64,000 nt of DNA from Haladaptatus litoreus. Lineage in GTDB: Archaea; Halobacteriota; Halobacteria; Halobacteriales; Haladaptataceae. This document shows, piece after piece, positions 61,941 to 64,000 of the stretch. Below the pieces are notes generated by a model that saw only the letters and a list, made by a program, of their open reading frames with translations, made no database searches and was not told where the DNA came from. Position 1 is the first letter of the stretch, and each line of letters opens with the position of its first letter. The position numbers and the translations under genes are program-made. The DNA is taken from contig NZ_FTNO01000005.1 in NCBI RefSeq assembly GCF_900156425.1, positions 62,001 through 126,000 of the forward strand, given 5' to 3'.

Positions 61941-63183
61941 ACTCCACTTCGACTATCGTTTTTCCGTCGAGTCGCCCGGAGATTTTGCTCGCAAGTCGCT
62001 CCGACAACTGCGGATACGGTTCGTTCGTCGGACGACGCACGACGACGGTAATCTGTTGACTGTCGTCGAGGGTTCCCATGTCGTCGAACTCGACCTGTAT
62101 CTTCACGAGTTCGAGCTGCTGGTACCGCTCTTGTTCGAGTACCGACTGCACTTCCTCGTTGACGGCGTTTTCCGTCTGCATCTGTTTGCTCATCACCAGC
62201 CCCGACCCAGCGAACGCGACGAGCAGGACGGCAACAGCGATGAGCGTCGGGGCCGCCTTTCGGATCGTTGTTCCTTCGACCGGTCGATAGCCGAGTAGCC
62301 ACAGGACGCCGCCGCCTGCGGCGTTGATGGAAACGGCGTTCACGACCAACAGGACGAACGCGCCGAGTGCGATAACCGGCGGCCCCCACGCGAGTCCGAT
62401 TCCGACCGCCGCCGCCGCGGGAATGAGCGCCGCGGCAATCATGACACCGACGAGCGAAACCGGTAAGGCGGTTGCAAGCCCTAACGCCCCCGCCGCTCCT
62501 GCACACAGACCAACGGCTACCGAGAGAAAGCCGGGTGAAATGCGCTGGCTTATCTGATTCACCGTCACCACGTTGAGCGACGGCGGAATGAACTGTGCCG
62601 ATTTGAGCGCCCAGCCGAAAATCGTCGCACTGACGATGGCGACGCCCAACCCGAGAATTTGGGAGCGTAACCCGTCGATAATCATGTGCCGGTCGTTCAG
62701 TACGAGGCCGACGCTCGCCGTCATCGCCGATCCGACTTGTGGCGCGATAACCATCGACCCGACCACGATGGCGGGCGAATCGAGCAGGAGTCCGGCGGTT
62801 GCGACGATTGCCGATAGCACGGTCATCGCGTAGTAGGTCACGGGACTCGGATTCATCCCGAGCGCTTTCGTGCGGATTTCGTCGGTAGCGATGCTGTCGT
62901 CCTCGTCGCCACCCTTGACGAACTTGTCCTCCAATTCCTCTATGTTCGGCGTCCGTGCCGTTTCTACGCTCCCGATGACGGTGTAATCGTCGGATAGACC
63001 TGCCTCTCGAAGGTCGGAAAGAACCCTATCCACGGCCTGCGCCGGGAGTGGAAACTGAACGATTGCCGAGTTGTCGCCGTTACTTTCCTCGCGCGTGAGA
63101 ACGTAATCAATACGCTCGTCGTTCAACACGGCGAGAACGGCGTCCCGGCAGTCGTCCGGAACGAGGACCTGAATGAGACGCAT
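61906..63183 (-). CDS. TIGR00341/DUF389 family membrane protein
   Basis: 425 residues. An N-terminal soluble part of about 85 residues (MRLIQVLVPDDCRDAVLAVLNDERIDYVLTRE) precedes six to seven helices with MNPSPVTYYAMTVLSAIVATAGLLLDSPAIVVGSMVIAP. The family is widespread and uncharacterised. The last 35 nt overlap the convergent protease gene. Confidence 0.88.
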   Translation of the reverse strand: MRLIQVLVPDDCRDAVLAVLNDERIDYVLTREESNGDNSAIVQFPLPAQAVDRVLSDLREAGLSDDYTVIGSVETARTPNIEELEDKFVKGGDEDDSIATDEIRTKALGMNPSPVTYYAMTVLSAIVATAGLLLDSPAIVVGSMVIAPQVGSAMTASVGLVLNDRHMIIDGLRSQILGLGVAIVSATIFGWALKSAQFIPPSLNVVTVNQISQRISPGFLSVAVGLCAGAAGALGLATALPVSLVGVMIAAALIPAAAAVGIGLAWGPPVIALGAFVLLVVNAVSINAAGGGVLWLLGYRPVEGTTIRKAAPTLIAVAVLLVAFAGSGLVMSKQMQTENAVNEEVQSVLEQERYQQLELVKIQVEFDDMGTLDDSQQITVVVRRPTNEPYPQLSERLASKISGRLDGKTIVEVEFTESQRSTVKT

Positions 63184-63213
63184 GCCGGAACAACCGAGCG
63201 GATGATAAAAACC

Positions 63214-63999
63214 TCACCGGTCGAAGAATGTTCCGAGTAGCTTCAACTGCGCACGTCGCAGATGTTGGTGAAACGTCGGCGGTGACACGCCGAGTGACGC
63301 CGCTACGTCCTCGCCCGTGCTGTTTCGCGGCCACTCGAAAAAGCCAGCGAGATAGGCCGTCTCCAACGCCGTCCACTGCCTGTCGGTCAGCGATTCGCCC
63401 AACGTCGTCCGAAACTCTGTCACGGTCGGTTCGGGCGTGTCCCGTTCGCGCTGTGCAACGACGTACATATCCGGATACATGTCCCGAATCGCTTCGACCA
63501 TCCCCCGAACGTTCGCGGTCGTCGGGAGTTCGATGACCGCTCGTGCGCCGTCTTCGTCCGCTTCCGCGCTCGCGACCGTCGCACCCCTATCCGCCAGCGC
63601 CGTGACGAACGGCGCTTTTTCGTACCGTAGTTCGAGGACGCACTCCGTCTCGGTTTCGTGGAGGATGCGACTATCGGTTATCCTGTCGAATCCGGATACC
63701 CAGTCGATAACGTCCGAAGATTCTGCGCCCGACACGGTTACGAAACAGAGGAGCGCCCCATCCGACGCGAGCGTGTTTCCGAGCAGGTCGAGTTCGCATC
63801 CCAACTCCTGCGGTAGCTGGACGAAGACGTTGTTCGCCTCTTTCGATTCGATTTCCACCTCGACCACACAGTCGGAAACGAGCGCCTTTCGACTCTCGAT
63901 TCCGGCAATCGCGAGACCGATGGTTTCGCCGAGTTCGGCGAGCACCGCCCGTTCGCGCTCGTCGAATGCGCCGGTTTGATTCGCATGAACGACGAGGAC
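63214..63999 (-). CDS. Bat-type transcription regulator, 3' part
   Basis: The gene runs past the right edge; the frame stays open from 63999. The visible part has the end of a GAF domain (RAVLAELGETIGLAIAGIESRKAL), the bacterio-opsin-activator middle domain, and a C-terminal HTH_10: LTDRQWTALETAYLAGFFEWPRNSTGEDVAASLGVSPPTFHQHLRRAQLKLL. Close in plan to the protein at 8574. Sensory N-terminal domains lie outside the window. Confidence 0.9.
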   Translation of the reverse strand, partial: VLVVHANQTGAFDERERAVLAELGETIGLAIAGIESRKALVSDCVVEVEIESKEANNVFVQLPQELGCELDLLGNTLASDGALLCFVTVSGAESSDVIDWVSGFDRITDSRILHETETECVLELRYEKAPFVTALADRGATVASAEADEDGARAVIELPTTANVRGMVEAIRDMYPDMYVVAQRERDTPEPTVTEFRTTLGESLTDRQWTALETAYLAGFFEWPRNSTGEDVAASLGVSPPTFHQHLRRAQLKLLGTFFDR

Positions 64000-64000
64000 G

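Noticed and set aside
1..64000. tRNA or rRNA genes
   Set aside because: I found no cloverleaf with a T-arm GTTCRAATC-like element in intergenic DNA and no rRNA core sequence.

Overview
The window reads as chromosome of a halophilic archaeon (class Halobacteria). The evidence is the strongly acidic proteins, the many Tat-type (twin-Arg) signal peptides followed by lipoboxes, a PGF-CTERM archaeosortase anchor, HalOD1 and bacterio-opsin-activator (Bat, HTH_10) regulators, DpsA, a DUF5786 protein, and promoters with a TATA-like element about 26-30 nt upstream of many start codons (leaderless transcripts). A Haladaptatus-like genus is a guess that I cannot confirm. I found no rRNA, tRNA, CRISPR array, transposase or phage gene.

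Layout. 1-4.4 kb: the 3' end of an S9 peptidase, an SPW membrane protein, a HalOD1 protein, a PGF-CTERM surface protein and a half-size EamA transporter. 4.5-6.7 kb: a small iron-linked cluster with three DtxR-like operators, a 25-codon leader ORF, a DUF7551-like protein, a CxxC mini-protein, an amphi-Trp protein and DpsA. 6.9-13.5 kb: an MFS transporter, DUF5786, a large REC-PAS-GAF-Bat regulator, a rubrerythrin-like mini-protein coupled to glutamate dehydrogenase, and DUF6176. 13.5-25.2 kb: penicillin acylase, a luciferase-like monooxygenase, an M24 hydrolase, a VOC protein, a branched-chain amino-acid type ABC transporter with fused permeases, and a duplicated EthD protein. 25.2-25.8 kb: a gene-free, strongly palindromic element. 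25.8-33.3 kb: HD and DUF892 proteins, a sugar-epimerase-like SDR, an acetolactate-synthase-like TPP enzyme, an MFS transporter and Bat-type regulators. 33.4-42.5 kb: a complete oligopeptide ABC operon, an internally deleted SDR gene, DUF1028 and gamma-glutamyltransferase. 42.5-54.5 kb: TatA, a thioredoxin-like protein, Spo0M, HTH regulators, a PQQ-type sugar dehydrogenase, MBL, SDR, a CPBP protease, an AI-2E exporter-type protein and an M24 peptidase. 54.6-56 kb: two paralogous secreted lamin-tail proteins with Asp/Ser-rich tails. 56.3-60.7 kb: a siderophore-type iron ABC transporter with an embedded FAD enzyme and three more iron-box-like operators. 60.8-64 kb: a Tat-exported trypsin-like protease, a DUF389 protein and the 3' part of another Bat regulator.

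The clearest connecting theme is iron. The same 16-bp inverted repeat, TTTAGG-N4-CCTAAA, lies between the TATA-like box and the start of transcription at two ends of the window about 55 kb apart. Two of these promoters carry a second box exactly 36 bp upstream. This predicts one DtxR-family regulon that joins the transporter to the poorly characterised genes at 4.5-5.8 kb. The second theme is peptide and gamma-glutamyl-compound use: the Dpp operon, DUF1028, gamma-glutamyltransferase and several peptidases.
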